Source: Caenorhabditis remanei (taxonomy: Eukaryota > Nematoda > Chromadorea > Rhabditida > Rhabditidae). From it: a DNA stretch of 64,000 nucleotides. Below the pieces are notes generated by a model. It saw only the letters and a list, made by a program, of their open reading frames with translations, had not been told where the DNA came from and did no database searches. The DNA lies in the NCBI RefSeq assembly GCF_010183535.1, contig NC_071329.1, positions 17,808,879 to 17,872,878 of the forward strand, written 5' to 3'. A program made the translations under genes and the position numbers. This document shows, one piece after another, positions 1 through 10,220 of the stretch. Each line of letters begins with the position of its first letter. The stretch's first letter is position 1.

Positions 1-91
1 CGCGTTTGCAACTTGCCAAATAGTTTCGGATATTTACGTTAGAGTTATTTCTACCAAATTAAACAAACTTTTCAGCGATTCACGATAAAGA

Positions 92-1366
92 ATGTCCGAA
101 ATTCTGAAAACCAATCGGACTGCTCTTCACATTTGTATCTACTACGAGTTTCTTCGAGAGAAAAACGTCGAGGTAGCTTACAAGAACTTCTGCGGGACAG
201 TCGGATACGATGTGATTGAATACGTGGATTTCGAATATTGGTTTTATCGATTTTATCACGGAAATCTGGATTTCGATTATGATAGAAGGTTAGCTTAGAA
301 ATTAATAAGTTTAAAAGCAAATGTTGGAATTTCAGTACCGATCCGAAGCCTCTTGTTCTCACCGATCTGCCGAAGGAATTGCTCAATGAGATTGTCGGAA
401 ATCTTGATATTCTTGATAGGTTAGAAAATAATTCAATCAGTCGAACAAACTTGTAAATATTTCATTTTGTAGATTCAATGTCGGAAAAGTTTCGAGAAAG
501 TTTGAGCCAATCGTGGACAGATTCAAATACGAATTCAAGAATGTTTCAATTTTTTATAGCGCTGAACAACGCGCTGAACGAGAAACGAAATTTAGTCTTC
601 AGACTGATTATGTTGATTACAAGAAGGGGAAGAAGGATTGCGTCGTTCGGCGCTACTTCGATGAATCCAACGAAAATCATTTTAACATTAAACTGAGTGC
701 CCTGTCGACTGTGCTGACCAACTCGAAGTCTCATATTGAGAATTTTCGTATTTTTGATCGTTGTGAGGCCATCGACATCATGCCGAAACTGATCGAATCA
801 TTTTCCCAAGAAGTCTGTCCATTATTCTTCGCAAACTGTGTTGATCTAACATTGGAACACCAGGATTACATCATCCCATTTCTATCGCATTTCAAATCTG
901 GAGTACTCGAAGAGCTTGTGCTTCGAAATACCCCAATTGACGACGATACTTTCAATAAACTTGTCGAAACGGATCACTTCAAACAATTAAAAAGATTTAA
1001 TATCTGGATGAAGCCGATTCCTGTCTCACATTTCAAGATATTGTCTCATTTGGTTTATTTTGATGTATACATAAACATTGCTTCAGCAGAAGACATTGTT
1101 ACCCTTCGAGATGTGAGTTGATACTTGTTTCCTTCTAAAATCAATCGCATTGTTTTCAGATTCTCTCACAGTTTGTCAATCTTGAAAGTGCCGAAATTTC
1201 ACTCGAGGATCCCTTGAATCTCACTGAAATCGGATCAGCTCTCGGAATTGACTATGACGACTCCGGAGAAATCACTTATCGTTATCAGATTCCCAATTCT
1301 GATAAATTACTCGTTTGGTATTTCTTCGATAGTAACGAAACTTCAGTGGATATCGAAAACAATTAG
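92..1366 (+). CDS. F-box A family protein (HTH + F-box + FTH), four exons
   Basis: Four exons, 92-288, 336-419, 473-1112 and 1160-1366, join in phase with GT/AG introns to a 375-residue protein. Residues 1-65 match the HTH domain found at the N-terminus of nematode FBXA proteins (motifs FLREKNVEVAYKNFC and FYHGNLDFDYDRS). The next exon starts the F-box (LTDLPKELLNEIVGNLDILD), and the remainder is a leucine-rich FTH/DUF38-like region. The start is the first ATG of the HTH frame. Known role of the family: substrate-binding subunits of SCF ubiquitin ligases that recruit targets to SKR/CUL-1. Substrate unknown. Nothing is broken; the frame is clean from ATG to TAG and an AATAAA-like signal lies at 1435-1441. 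The domain order is strong; function is inferred from the family. Confidence 0.88.
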
Positions 1367-1637
1367 CTCCATTTTCTCTGTTGATTTTTGTGTATTGCGG
1401 ACGCTACACCTCAATTCACGCAAGAAAGTTGTTTAAAATAAAAGCCATTATTAAATAAATTTTTAAAGATTTTTCATCGCCATGTTTTGACTGCGTTTCA
1501 TTCGCTTCTGTTCCTATTTTAACGATTTTTCTCATCAATTTGCGTTTGATTGCGTTAAATGCGTTAAATTTTATCAATATCCACTTTTGAGTCCGGGTCG
1601 ACCGGGCCGGCTTGATTTTTGACAAGTCTGTTCAAAA
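1367..1637. other. 3' UTR and intergenic spacer
   Basis: Contains the polyadenylation signal region of the F-box gene (AAAATAAAA near 1435) and then AT-rich spacer up to the MITE. I see no further gene here. Confidence 0.5.
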
Positions 1638-2057
1638 TACCGTAAAAACTGTAATAGAGGCGCATGCGTCTCTATTTTTCAACCTCCTTCCAAAAGTGCG
1701 CCTCTATTACAGGGGCGCCTCTAATAGAGGGTGCGCCTCTATTTTTCAACCTGCTCGACTGGTTATTTTTTAAACTTTTATGTCATCAAATTTTCAACAA
1801 AACTAACATTTTCTCTGACAAAATTACACGAAAACCCCAAAATTTGCAATATTTTGAACGAAAATGGAGGTTTTATTCAGTTTTTTTCACAAACTTTGAA
1901 AAAGAATGGTTGAAAACCAGTAGAAACATTTCAAAAGTATTGACGGTGCGCCTCTATTACAGGGTGCGCCTCTATTATTCAAACCGCCTTTTAGGGTGCG
2001 CCTCTATTAGAGGGGCGCCTCTAATAAAGGGGCGCTTCTATTACAGCTTTTACGGTA
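1638..2057. mobile_element. 420-bp MITE with TACCGTAAAA ends
   Basis: The ends are inverted: TACCGTAAAAACTGTAATAG at the left pairs with CTATTACAGCTTTTACGGTA at the right. Flanks (AA/TA...TA/AT) suit insertion at a TA dinucleotide. Several internal copies of the motif GCGCCTCTATT lie in both orientations near the ends (1657-1745 and 1945-2045). No transposase is encoded. This looks like a non-autonomous Tc1/mariner-type or similar nematode MITE; the superfamily is inferred only from the TA site. Confidence 0.75.
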
Positions 2058-2779
2058 ATCTAAGCCCTGAAAAAGAATCCTATGTTATCGCGGTAATCTC
2101 GTATTACCGTTAACTTTATTTCGTTTCTTCCAGAAAAATCAAAAAATGCCCGGCGCTAAAGGAGTTGGGGGAGGGGTAAAACGTCTGAAAATTTGCCATG
2201 TAGAAGAATTCTGTTCGGAAGTAGCCGATACAGCGCCAATTTTAAATTGTATCGCTGCTTTGCAAAATGTCTGCGTCTCTCGTTGTTGAGTGCAACGTTT
2301 CTCTCCCTAGTTTCGAATCGATTTTTCTCATTTTTTTGTACATTTTCCCGTTTTTCTCGTAAATTTTACAGTTTCTTCCGATTATTCCTCGAAATTTATC
2401 AAAAAAGTGTGAAAAGTTCTCAAATTTTTTAAATTCGAGTCGAAAAAATGAAATAAATCACTGCATTTTGAAATCTGGAGAGAGTCCATTGCTGATGAGA
2501 CCGTGCTCTCTAATCCAGAATATTCTCTTTTGTTTCTTGTCCAATGGAAAACGGTCGAAACAAGTGATTCTTGATTCAAAAGAAACTTACCATTTCGATT
2601 ATCAAAATGATGAATTTCAATCATTTTTGAGAACTTTTCAAACAAGTTTCCTCTGGTGCCTGTGTAATTTCATTTGGTTTCGAATTTTTGTTGTATTTTC
2701 GAACTAAAAAGGAAAAATTAATTTATTTTATCTACTGAAAAACTTTAATATCACATAAAGAGAGTTCAAACTCCTGTTT
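2058..2779. repeat. Degenerate left edge of the SPK/USP array
   Basis: From about 2350 to 2700 the sequence is a diverged copy of the block found at 4950-5290, 27410-27740, 36505-36840 and 45600-45940 (shared landmarks: GAGAGAGTCCATTGCTGATGA and TCCAATGGAAAACGGTCGAA). In the other places this block precedes the short USP C-terminal fragment; here that fragment is absent. 2058-2350 holds no recognisable gene. Confidence 0.6.
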
Positions 2780-4084
2780 TTATTCATCGAGTAGTGCAAT
2801 CATGAGCGGTGCGAGTACCGACAACGAGATGCTCTGAAATAAGAAATTGTCAAAATCTTGTTTTTGTTCACGTTTTGATACCTCTTTTCTATCACATTCC
2901 AACTGCATCATCCTGTTAATCTCTGCATTGTCGCATCTCGCCATTCCAAACGCCATTGAATCAAGTGTCTTCATAATTTGAAGCTTCTCAATTTTGATAC
3001 CATCTAGCATCTCATTCGGCGAGTTGGATACGGTTTTGGCGATTTTTCCGAGTAGTTTCTGAGACTCTTCACTCGACAGTTCCTAAAATATTATTATTTT
3101 CAAATGAAAAATTTTTGAAAATGTGTTTATTTACCTTTTTATCAACTTCTTCTTCCAAATCCAAGTCCAATGATATCCCGATTTGTTGGCTTTTGAAGTG
3201 AGTTTCCAGTACTTGTTTCAATTTCGTGTAGAGTTTTCCAATCGTTAAAGCCTCTTTTGACTCCAATTTAACCAATTTAATCTTCATCATCGTCATCTTC
3301 TATTTTCTCATCAACTTTTTTGGTTTTTCGATTTCTCGTCACAGCACTTTTCTGAAAGTATTTGGATGTAAAGTGATCTATAGTTACTTGTTTTACCGGT
3401 GTTTTCCCTTGATTTCAATTTCACAGTCATCTGATCGGATTGCAATGATTCTGCTGTGCTCGTCGTAGAGGCAGTGACAATAGGCATCAGCCAACTGTGA
3501 TAATGAATTTTTCACTTGAAACCATGATTTGACTTACTCTTTCTGAAATTGCGCCGTCACAGAAGCGGAGGTCGCATACATCAACAGTGCCCGATATTTT
3601 GAGTCAATGAAGTGAAGCTTCTCAATCCTTTTGGAGACAGTTTTTCTATAACTGAAAAAAATTGAGTGGAATTTGAAGAAAACACGCGGTACTTACAGGT
3701 CTCGGAAGTTTTCCCATTTTCCTATCCACTGCTTCTCAGAGACTAGATTTTTCCAGAAGGTATCCAGAATGAGCGGTTGCTTTTTTTTGAGGACTTCTTT
3801 CTGAAATCTGATGTCAAAATATCTCGGTTTCGGAATATCCGGTATTTTTGATTTTAGATTACGATTGCTTTGGAATATTCTCACCTTTTCAATCAATTTT
3901 ATTATTGTTGATAATCCGTCGAAACTTCGGAATTCCAGCGACGTGCGATCAAAATAGGCGGTTTGGATTGAAGAAAAATCGATAACTAATGAGACGACGT
4001 GGATCTTCTGGAAGAGAATAGAAGAATTTGGAAAAGTAGAGTAGGCCTTGACGTTAGTTCAAGTGAGCGTGAAAAATATTCCAT
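2780..4084 (-). pseudogene. SPK-domain gene, most diverged left-hand copy
   Basis: Exons by inspection, 5' to 3' on the minus strand: about 4008-3885, 3800-3697, 3651-3538, 3494-3397, 3351-3135, 3083-2882 and 2833-2780. The SPK core is seen as FWKNLVSEKQW, then KRIEKLHFIDSKYRALLMY, then YDEHSRIIAIRSD. It is followed by a charged linker and a helical C-terminal region ending LMIALLDE. The SPK domain (named from SET, PHD and protein-kinase neighbours) is a nematode-expanded domain of unclear, probably nuclear, role. Two defects are seen: the ATG frame at 4084 meets a stop at once where the other copies read through, and the third and fourth exon phases do not join cleanly. It could still be a gene with different exon choices. 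Confidence 0.6.
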
Positions 4085-4437
4085 TTTTCTCTGAAATTTT
4101 TTCAATAGTTCACGGGTTTTTTTCAGATAAAAATTTTTAATTTTAGAAAAAATTGGAAAAAAGAGAAAACACCCGCGAATTTTTTTTTGATTCTATGAAG
4201 TTTGCTATGGCAAGTAGTTACGGCAAGCTTCCTACAACCGCGCTCTACCGAAACGGAGAAAAATATTCGGTGACTGGTAGAGAACAATCAAAGGCGAGAA
4301 AATTTTATAAAGTTAAATCAAAAAGTTAAATTTAAATAGGTAAAATCAATGAATATGAAAAGAGAATGATTTCAAAAGAGGAGATAGAACAGGAAAAGAA
4401 CGTAGAATATAGAATGACAGATAGAGAATAAGAACAT

Positions 4438-4960
4438 TCACTGACTCGGTTCGTATTTCTCAAAAACCAGAGCTCTCACATTATGTTCTGAGAAAATGAT
4501 TTTTCGGCTCTCCATCTTCACAACGGCATCGTCAACACACTTCCATTTCGTACCACATCGCATCCAACTCACATAGTGGCCATTACTGCGTGGACAGAAT
4601 TCTGCAAACGAGATCACGGTCCATCTGAATCCAAACATCTCCACTATGGAGTCTGTGGTTAGATTATAACTTTTATTTCCTCCGTGATCCACCATCATGA
4701 CATGATAACGACCTTTTGGAGTGACCACCCTCTTCCGATACATTCTTCCACCACAACTGTGCTCACATCGTTCCGAGCACAGTGTTGACATGTAGGAATC
4801 TTCGAAACTGTGCTGGAATGTTCCAGACTTACGGACCCAGAGATAACTCGTCTGCTTAACTTCTCCTGTACTTTTACTATCACTTTTAGTACACCATTCA
4901 CAATTCTTCTCGTATTGTTCCAGAAATTGAATGGGCGTGAGGTCGATTGCTTCCGTTTTT
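4438..4960 (-). pseudogene. USP-like C-terminal fragment, unit 1
   Basis: The open frame carries a CEWC...CSERC zinc-finger-like pair and a His box GHYVSWMRCGTKWKCVDDAVV, ending EPSQ-stop. This matches the C-terminal half of the USP (peptidase C19) fold: fingers, catalytic His in GHY, and the following DD. The Cys-box half present in the longer copy at 7250-8682 is missing; upstream is the repeated block described at 2058-2779. The first in-frame ATG is at 4791 (117 codons). It is either a truncated pseudogene or a small protein lacking the catalytic Cys. The frame itself has no internal stop. Confidence 0.5.
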
Positions 4961-5360
4961 CTCGTAAGTTTTACAGTTTTCCTCCGATTATTCCTCGGAA
5001 TTTAGAATTTTCTGCTCGGATCGTCGTCCTGTCCAATAACTCTCCACAATAGTGCAAAAATTTCTCAAAAATTGTTTAATCGATTCGAAAAAATCGGATA
5101 AATTCTGGAGAGAGTCCATTGCTGATGAGACCGTGCTCTCAATTCCTGAACATTCTTTTTCTTGTTCTTGTCCAATGGAAAACGGTCGAAACAAGCAATT
5201 TCTTCTTTCAAATAGAACTTACAATTTTGAATATCAAAAAGATGCATTTCAGTTATCTTTGAGAACTTTTCAGACAAGTTTTTTCTGATTTCTGTTTAAT
5301 GTCATTTATGTTTGGAAGTTTTGTTGTATTTTCTAACTAAAACAAGAAAAATAATTTTAT

Positions 5361-6694
5361 TTAAGCGATTCGAAAAGCTTTTACTTGACATAATAAGAGT
5401 TCCAATTCTCTTTTCCATTCTTCGAGTAGCGAAATCATCATTTCGGCAAGTGTGACCAACGAGATTTCCTGAAATAGGAAATTTTAAAATTCTTGCGGTT
5501 GTTGACGTTTTAATACCTTGTCCCGTCCCAAGTTTTTCATATCATTCCAAAGTGGCTCCGAATTTTCGCATCCCGCGAGTCTCCACGCCATCAAATCGAG
5601 CGCCTCCATAATGACGTATTTGTTTACTTTCAATACGTCTCTCTCTCTCCTCATGTTCAGATTCCACGACGGTTTTCGCAATGTTTTTGAGAAGTGACAG
5701 CATTTGATGTTCCGTCAACATCTAAAATATTAGGATATTCATATGAAAACATTATTGAAAAGGTGTATGGAATGAAATATTTACCTTCATTTAAGTTTCT
5801 TTTTTCAATGACAACAACAACTCATCCTGCGCTTTCATTTCGTCGTCTTCATTGTCGTCGACCTCCTCGTTGTCATCTTCATCATCATCGTCATCTTGCT
5901 CTTCATCCTTCCGAGTTTTCGCATTCTTCTTCCCATTCTTCTTCGCAGCGACTTTTCTGAAATTAATCCAATTTGAAGTGATCTATAGTTACTAATTATA
6001 CCTGTGATTGCCTTCAACTATAACCTCGTTGCAATCTGATCGTATCGATACGATACGATTGTGCTCATCGTATCGACACATGCATTGACCCTCCTGCAGC
6101 CTTCACTAATGAATTTTACACTTGAAATCACGATTTGAGTCACTGTTTCTTGAAGGCGTCAGTGACACGAACGGATGACAAAAACAGCAATAGAGCTCGT
6201 AACTTGAAATCTATGAAGTTGAGCTTCTCTATCTTGTGGGCGAGACTCTGGCTGAAGCTGAAAAACATTGAGTGGAATTGAAGAAAACACGTGGTACTTA
6301 CTGATCTCTGTAGAAATCTCAATTTCCCTTCCACTTTTCTTCTTCAACAAGATCCCTCCAGTGTGGGTTTACGATAATCGGTTTTTGGATTTTAATGCCT
6401 TCTCTTTCTGAAATCTGAATTCAAAATATCGTGGTTTCGGAATATTGGGTATTTTTGATTTTGGATTACGATTGCTTTGGATATTCTCACCTTTTCAATT
6501 GACTTAATTTTTGTAGATAATCCGTCGAAACTTCGAAATTCCAGCGACGTCTTCTGATCAAAATAGGCGGTTTGAATGGGAGAAAAATCGATAACTGATT
6601 GAGACGACGTGGATATTCTGGAAGAGAATAGAAGAATCTGGAAAAGTAGAGTAGGCCTTGACGTTAGTTCAACTGAGCGTGAAAAATATTCCAT
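5361..6694 (-). pseudogene. SPK-domain pseudogene, copy 1 of unit 1
   Basis: Starts at the conserved ATG at 6694 (MEYFSRSVELTSRP). Recognisable SPK pieces follow: HWRDLVEEEKWKGN, LAHKIEKLNFIDFKLRALLL, YDEHNRIVSIRSDCNE, a Lys/Asp-Glu-rich linker and the C-terminal ISLVTLAEMMISLLEEW. Two defects: the core Trp after EEKWKGN is TGA, and the exon 1/exon 2 phases disagree. The stretch reading LKRQQPQEFDNFLFQ is a 48-nt intron (GTATTAAAACG...TTATTTCAG), not coding. The same Trp nonsense is present in the unit 2-4 copies, so it predates the amplification. Confidence 0.6.
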
Positions 6695-7249
6695 TTTTCT
6701 CTGAATTTTTTTCAAAAGTTCACGGGTTTTTTTTCAGATAAAAAGTTTGAATTTGAGCAAAAAATTGGAAAAAAGAGAAAGTTTTTTTGCTATGGCTATG
6801 GTTGATGAAGTTTGCTATGGCAAGTAGTTACGGCAAGCTTCTTACAACCACGCTCTACCGAAACTGAGAAAAATATTCGGTGACTTGAGAGACTCAGAGA
6901 GAAAAATCGTTTTTGGACAATATCTGCCCAAGTTCGATTCCTCATACCGTACTTTAGTTTTTTCCTTTTTCTCCTTGTTTATTTTCCCAGTTTTTTGTTA
7001 ATATTCAGTCTTTAATTTAAATTTGAGTTATTTATTGACATTGAATTTAAACAAGAGAGTGCAATTGAGGCGGGGGAGATAGGGAGAGGTAGAGAACAAT
7101 TAAAGGCGAGAAAATTTTATAAAGTTAAACCAAAAAGTTAAATTTAAATAGGTAAAATCAATGAATATGAAAAGAGAATGATTTCAAAAGAGGAGATAGA
7201 ACAGGAAAAGAACGTAGAATATAGAATGACAGATAGAGAATAAGAACAT

Positions 7250-8682
7250 TCACTGACTCGGTTCGTATTTCTCAAAAACTAGAGCTCTCACATTATGTTC
7301 TGAGAAAATGACTTTCCGGCTATCCATCTTCACAACGGCATCTTCAACACACTTCCATTTCGTACCACATCGCATCCAGCTCACTTAGTGGCCATTACTG
7401 CTTGGACAGAATTCTGCAAACAAGATCACAGTCCATTTGAATCCAAACATCTCCACTTTGGAGTCTGTGGTTAGATTTAAAATTTTATTTCCTCCGTGAT
7501 CCACCATCATGACATGATAACGACCTTTTGGAGTGACCACTCTCTTCCGATACATTCTTCCACCACAACTGTGCTCACATCGTTCCGAGCACAGTGTTGA
7601 CATGTAGGAATCTTCGAAACTCTGCTGGAATGTTCCAGACTTCCGGACTCAGAGATAACTCGATTCCTTAATTTCTCCTGTACTTTTACTATCACTTTTA
7701 GTACACCATTCACAATTTGTTTCGTATTGTTCCAAAAATTGAATGGGGGTTAGGTCGACTTTAAGTTTCTGTAACATAATTGAAATGTTTTTTTCTATTT
7801 TTTGCAAAACGTTACCTTGATGAGATTTGAAAATGTTTCACGAACATCATGTACTCCATTTTCAAACGTTTCATCCAGAATCCGTCTCAAGTCACTGGTT
7901 GTTTGCTTATCTCTTCTGAATATCGCAGTCATCAAATCGAGAATCTCATTTTGGCAATAATCTTGAAATAGTGCTCGAATCTCCTTGCAACTGAACAGTA
8001 TATTGCAGATAGTATTGAGAGAGCATTCTGGATTAGCTGAGTGATTCTCAATTAGCAAGTACCCTTGATCGGACGCCACGAAACGTTTCAATCCGTTTAT
8101 AGCCATCTCAATCTCCTTAGAAATCATTTTACTCCGAGATGATTCATTCCCTTGCCAAGCTATATAATTCATCGGGTTCCAGCCGGGAAGATGACGGACG
8201 ACGCATTCCTTTGGGATTCTCGAAAGTATTGACATTTCGGTCCTTGAATGGGGATTGAACGTAGGAGTGTAGTTGAGAGGACAACGGTATACTGAGATAG
8301 GAGGCAAATCGTTTTCGCCGTCAATATTTGAATTTGATCCGGAATCTGATGAATCTGACATCAGCCTCGCCACACCTGATTCTGGTTCCTGTGGAGACTC
8401 CATACCATCAACTTCTTCATACTCATCTTCTCCTTCTTCTGAATCCACAACAACTTCCATGTGCGGGGGTTCAAAAATTAGAGGAGACTCGATTCGTGGG
8501 TAGTCGTCAAAATGATCTCTATCTTGATTTCTGTCGATTGCTTGAACATCTTGGTGTGAAATATTCATGTCAACGTCTTCCATGTTCTCATCATTTTCTG
8601 GTTCTTTGTCTTTTCCATTCCCACTATTGTTCTGAATATCTTCCGTATTTCCAGCCTCCTCATCATCCGCTTCATCCTCCAT
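7250..8682 (-). pseudogene. USP-like (peptidase C19) gene with two nonsense codons, unit 1
   Basis: Exon 1 is 8682-7816, exon 2 is 7768-7250; the junction is in phase. The ATG at 8682 (MEDEADDEE) is the first ATG of the frame. The N-terminal ~165 residues are acidic and Ser-rich. A Cys-box-like segment follows (PECSLNTICNILFSCKEIRA, compare CYLN..LQ.LF in USPs), then VHDVRETFSNLI at the position of the QDA.EF.. motif. Exon 2 holds CEWC/CSERC and the His box. TGA at 7649-7651 replaces the Trp of SYLW and TAA at 7385-7387 replaces the Tyr of the GHY motif, so a full enzyme cannot be made. USPs remove ubiquitin; the assignment rests on motif order only, with low overall similarity. Confidence 0.55.
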
Positions 8683-8734
8683 TCCGTACCAGTTGAGTAC
8701 TGGAGATCTCACTCTACCACTGATAACACCTGTT

Positions 8735-8885
8735 TCGAAAAATAAGAGTTCTGATTTTCCTTTTCTCAATTCTTATTTTTATGCGTTTCGGAAATTGAAA
8801 AGGGGAAAAACGTGATTGGAATTGGACGTAACCAATCTTTTACGGTCTCTTATGTTTCTTATTTCAACAGAAACTATTTCGGAAA
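8735..8885. promoter_or_regulatory. Conserved ~110-bp upstream block with CCAAT core
   Basis: The plus strand reads TTTCGGAAATTGAAAAGGGG then GGACGTAACCAATCTTTTA and CGGTCTCTTATG. The same block recurs at 11215-11345, 31180-31310, 33645-33775, 40280-40400 and 42740-42870, and in the lectin region at 53215-53320 (+) and 55300-55440 (inverted). Here it lies just 5' of the USP-like gene. Conservation across unrelated genes suggests a shared promoter module or a small repeat carrying one. Confidence 0.45.
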
Positions 8886-9075
8886 TCAAAAAGATGAATT
8901 TCAATAATTTTTGAGAACTTTTCAGACAATTTTTTCTGATTTCTGTTGAATTTAATTTATTTTTAAATTTTAGTTGTATTTTCGAGCTAAAACAAAAAAA
9001 ATAATTTTATTTAAGCGATTCGAAAAGCTTTTACTTGACATAATAAGAGTTCAAAGTAATCACACTTCTTTTTAT

Positions 9076-10220
9076 TCATTCATCGAGTAGTTCTATCACG
9101 AGTTTTGCTAGTTCAGACAACGAGATTTCCTGAAATAAGAAATTTTCCCATTCTTGCCTCACGTTGCGATACCTTGTCCCGTCCCAAGTTTTTCATATCA
9201 TTCCAAGTGGCTCCGAATTGTCGCATCCCGCGAGTCCCCACGCCATCAAATCGAGCGCATCCATAATGACGTATTTGTTTACTTTCAATACGTCTCCCTC
9301 CTCATGTTCAGATTCCACGACAGTTTTCGCAATGTTTTTGAGAAGTGACAGCATTTGTTGTTCCGTCAACGTCTAAAATATTAGGATTTTCTAATGAAAA
9401 CATTATTGAAAAGGTGTATGGAATGAAATATTTACCTTCATTTCAGTTTCTGCTTTCAATGTCAACAGCAACTCATCCTGCGCTTTCATTTCGTCGTCTT
9501 CATTGTCGTCAACCTCCGCGTTGTCATCTTGCTCTTCATCCTTCCGAATTTTCTCATTCTTCTTCCCCTTCTTCTTTTCATTGCAACTTTTCTGAAAGTA
9601 TTCCGATTTGAAGTGATCTATTGTTACTAATTATACCTGTGATTGCCTTGCACAACTATCTCATTACAATCCGATTGTGCTCATCGTATCGACAAGTACA
9701 CAGAGCCTCAACCAACCTTCAACAATAAATTTTACACTTGAAATCACCATTCGACTCACTCTTTCTTAAATTGAGCAGTCACGCGTCTGGATGTAACGAA
9801 GAGCAAGAGAACACGGTACTTCAAATCAATGAAGTTGAGCTTCTCTATCTTGTGGGAGAGACTCTGGCTGAAATTGAAGAAAACACGTGGTACTGGAATT
9901 GAAGAAAACACGTGGTACTTACTGGTCTCTGTAACTGAGCCAATTTCCCTTCCACTTTTCCTCTTCAACAAGACCCCTCCAGTGTGGGTTCAAGACGATT
10001 GGTTTTTGGATTTTGATTCCTCTATCCAGAAGTTTCAACGCTTTCTCCATAAGTGACTGTATCATCACTATTTCAGTCATTCGGTTGATTGTGACACTTT
10101 TGCTTTCTGAAAATATGATTTTGAAGAGAAATATGGATTCTATAAGAACATACCTCCCGGAAACATTGTTTGATACTCGGCCCAGTTGATGCCGAACTTA
10201 GAATGTTCGTAGTGTTCCAT
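9076..10220 (-). pseudogene. SPK-domain pseudogene, copy 2 of unit 1
   Basis: Exon 1 10220-10154 (MEHYEHSKFGINWAEYQTMF), exon 2 10106-9923 (includes HWRGLVEEEKWKGNWLSYRD with the Trp intact), exon 3 9867-9760 (SLSHKIEKLNFIDLKYRVLL), then exon 4 near 9712-9640, the charged linker and the C-terminal exon ending at 9076. Relative to copy 1, exon 4 lacks 19 bp from the segment GATCGTATCGATACGATA, which shifts the frame inside YDEHNR and ends in TAG. The exon 3 acceptor region also has a 32-bp tandem duplication (GAAGAAAACACGTGGTACT twice). The same lesions occur in units 2 and 3. Confidence 0.6.

Noticed and set aside
2834..2881. Coding stretch VSKREQKQDFDNFLFQ conserved in all SPK copies
   Set aside because: It begins GTATC and ends TTATTTCAG, is 48-51 nt, and varies as an intron; removing it joins the exons in phase. 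It is a short intron that happens to stay open.
8683..8769. Longer N-terminus of the USP-like protein
   Set aside because: The codon at 8769 is TTG; the first ATG of the frame is at 8682, and the extension spans a probable acceptor site.
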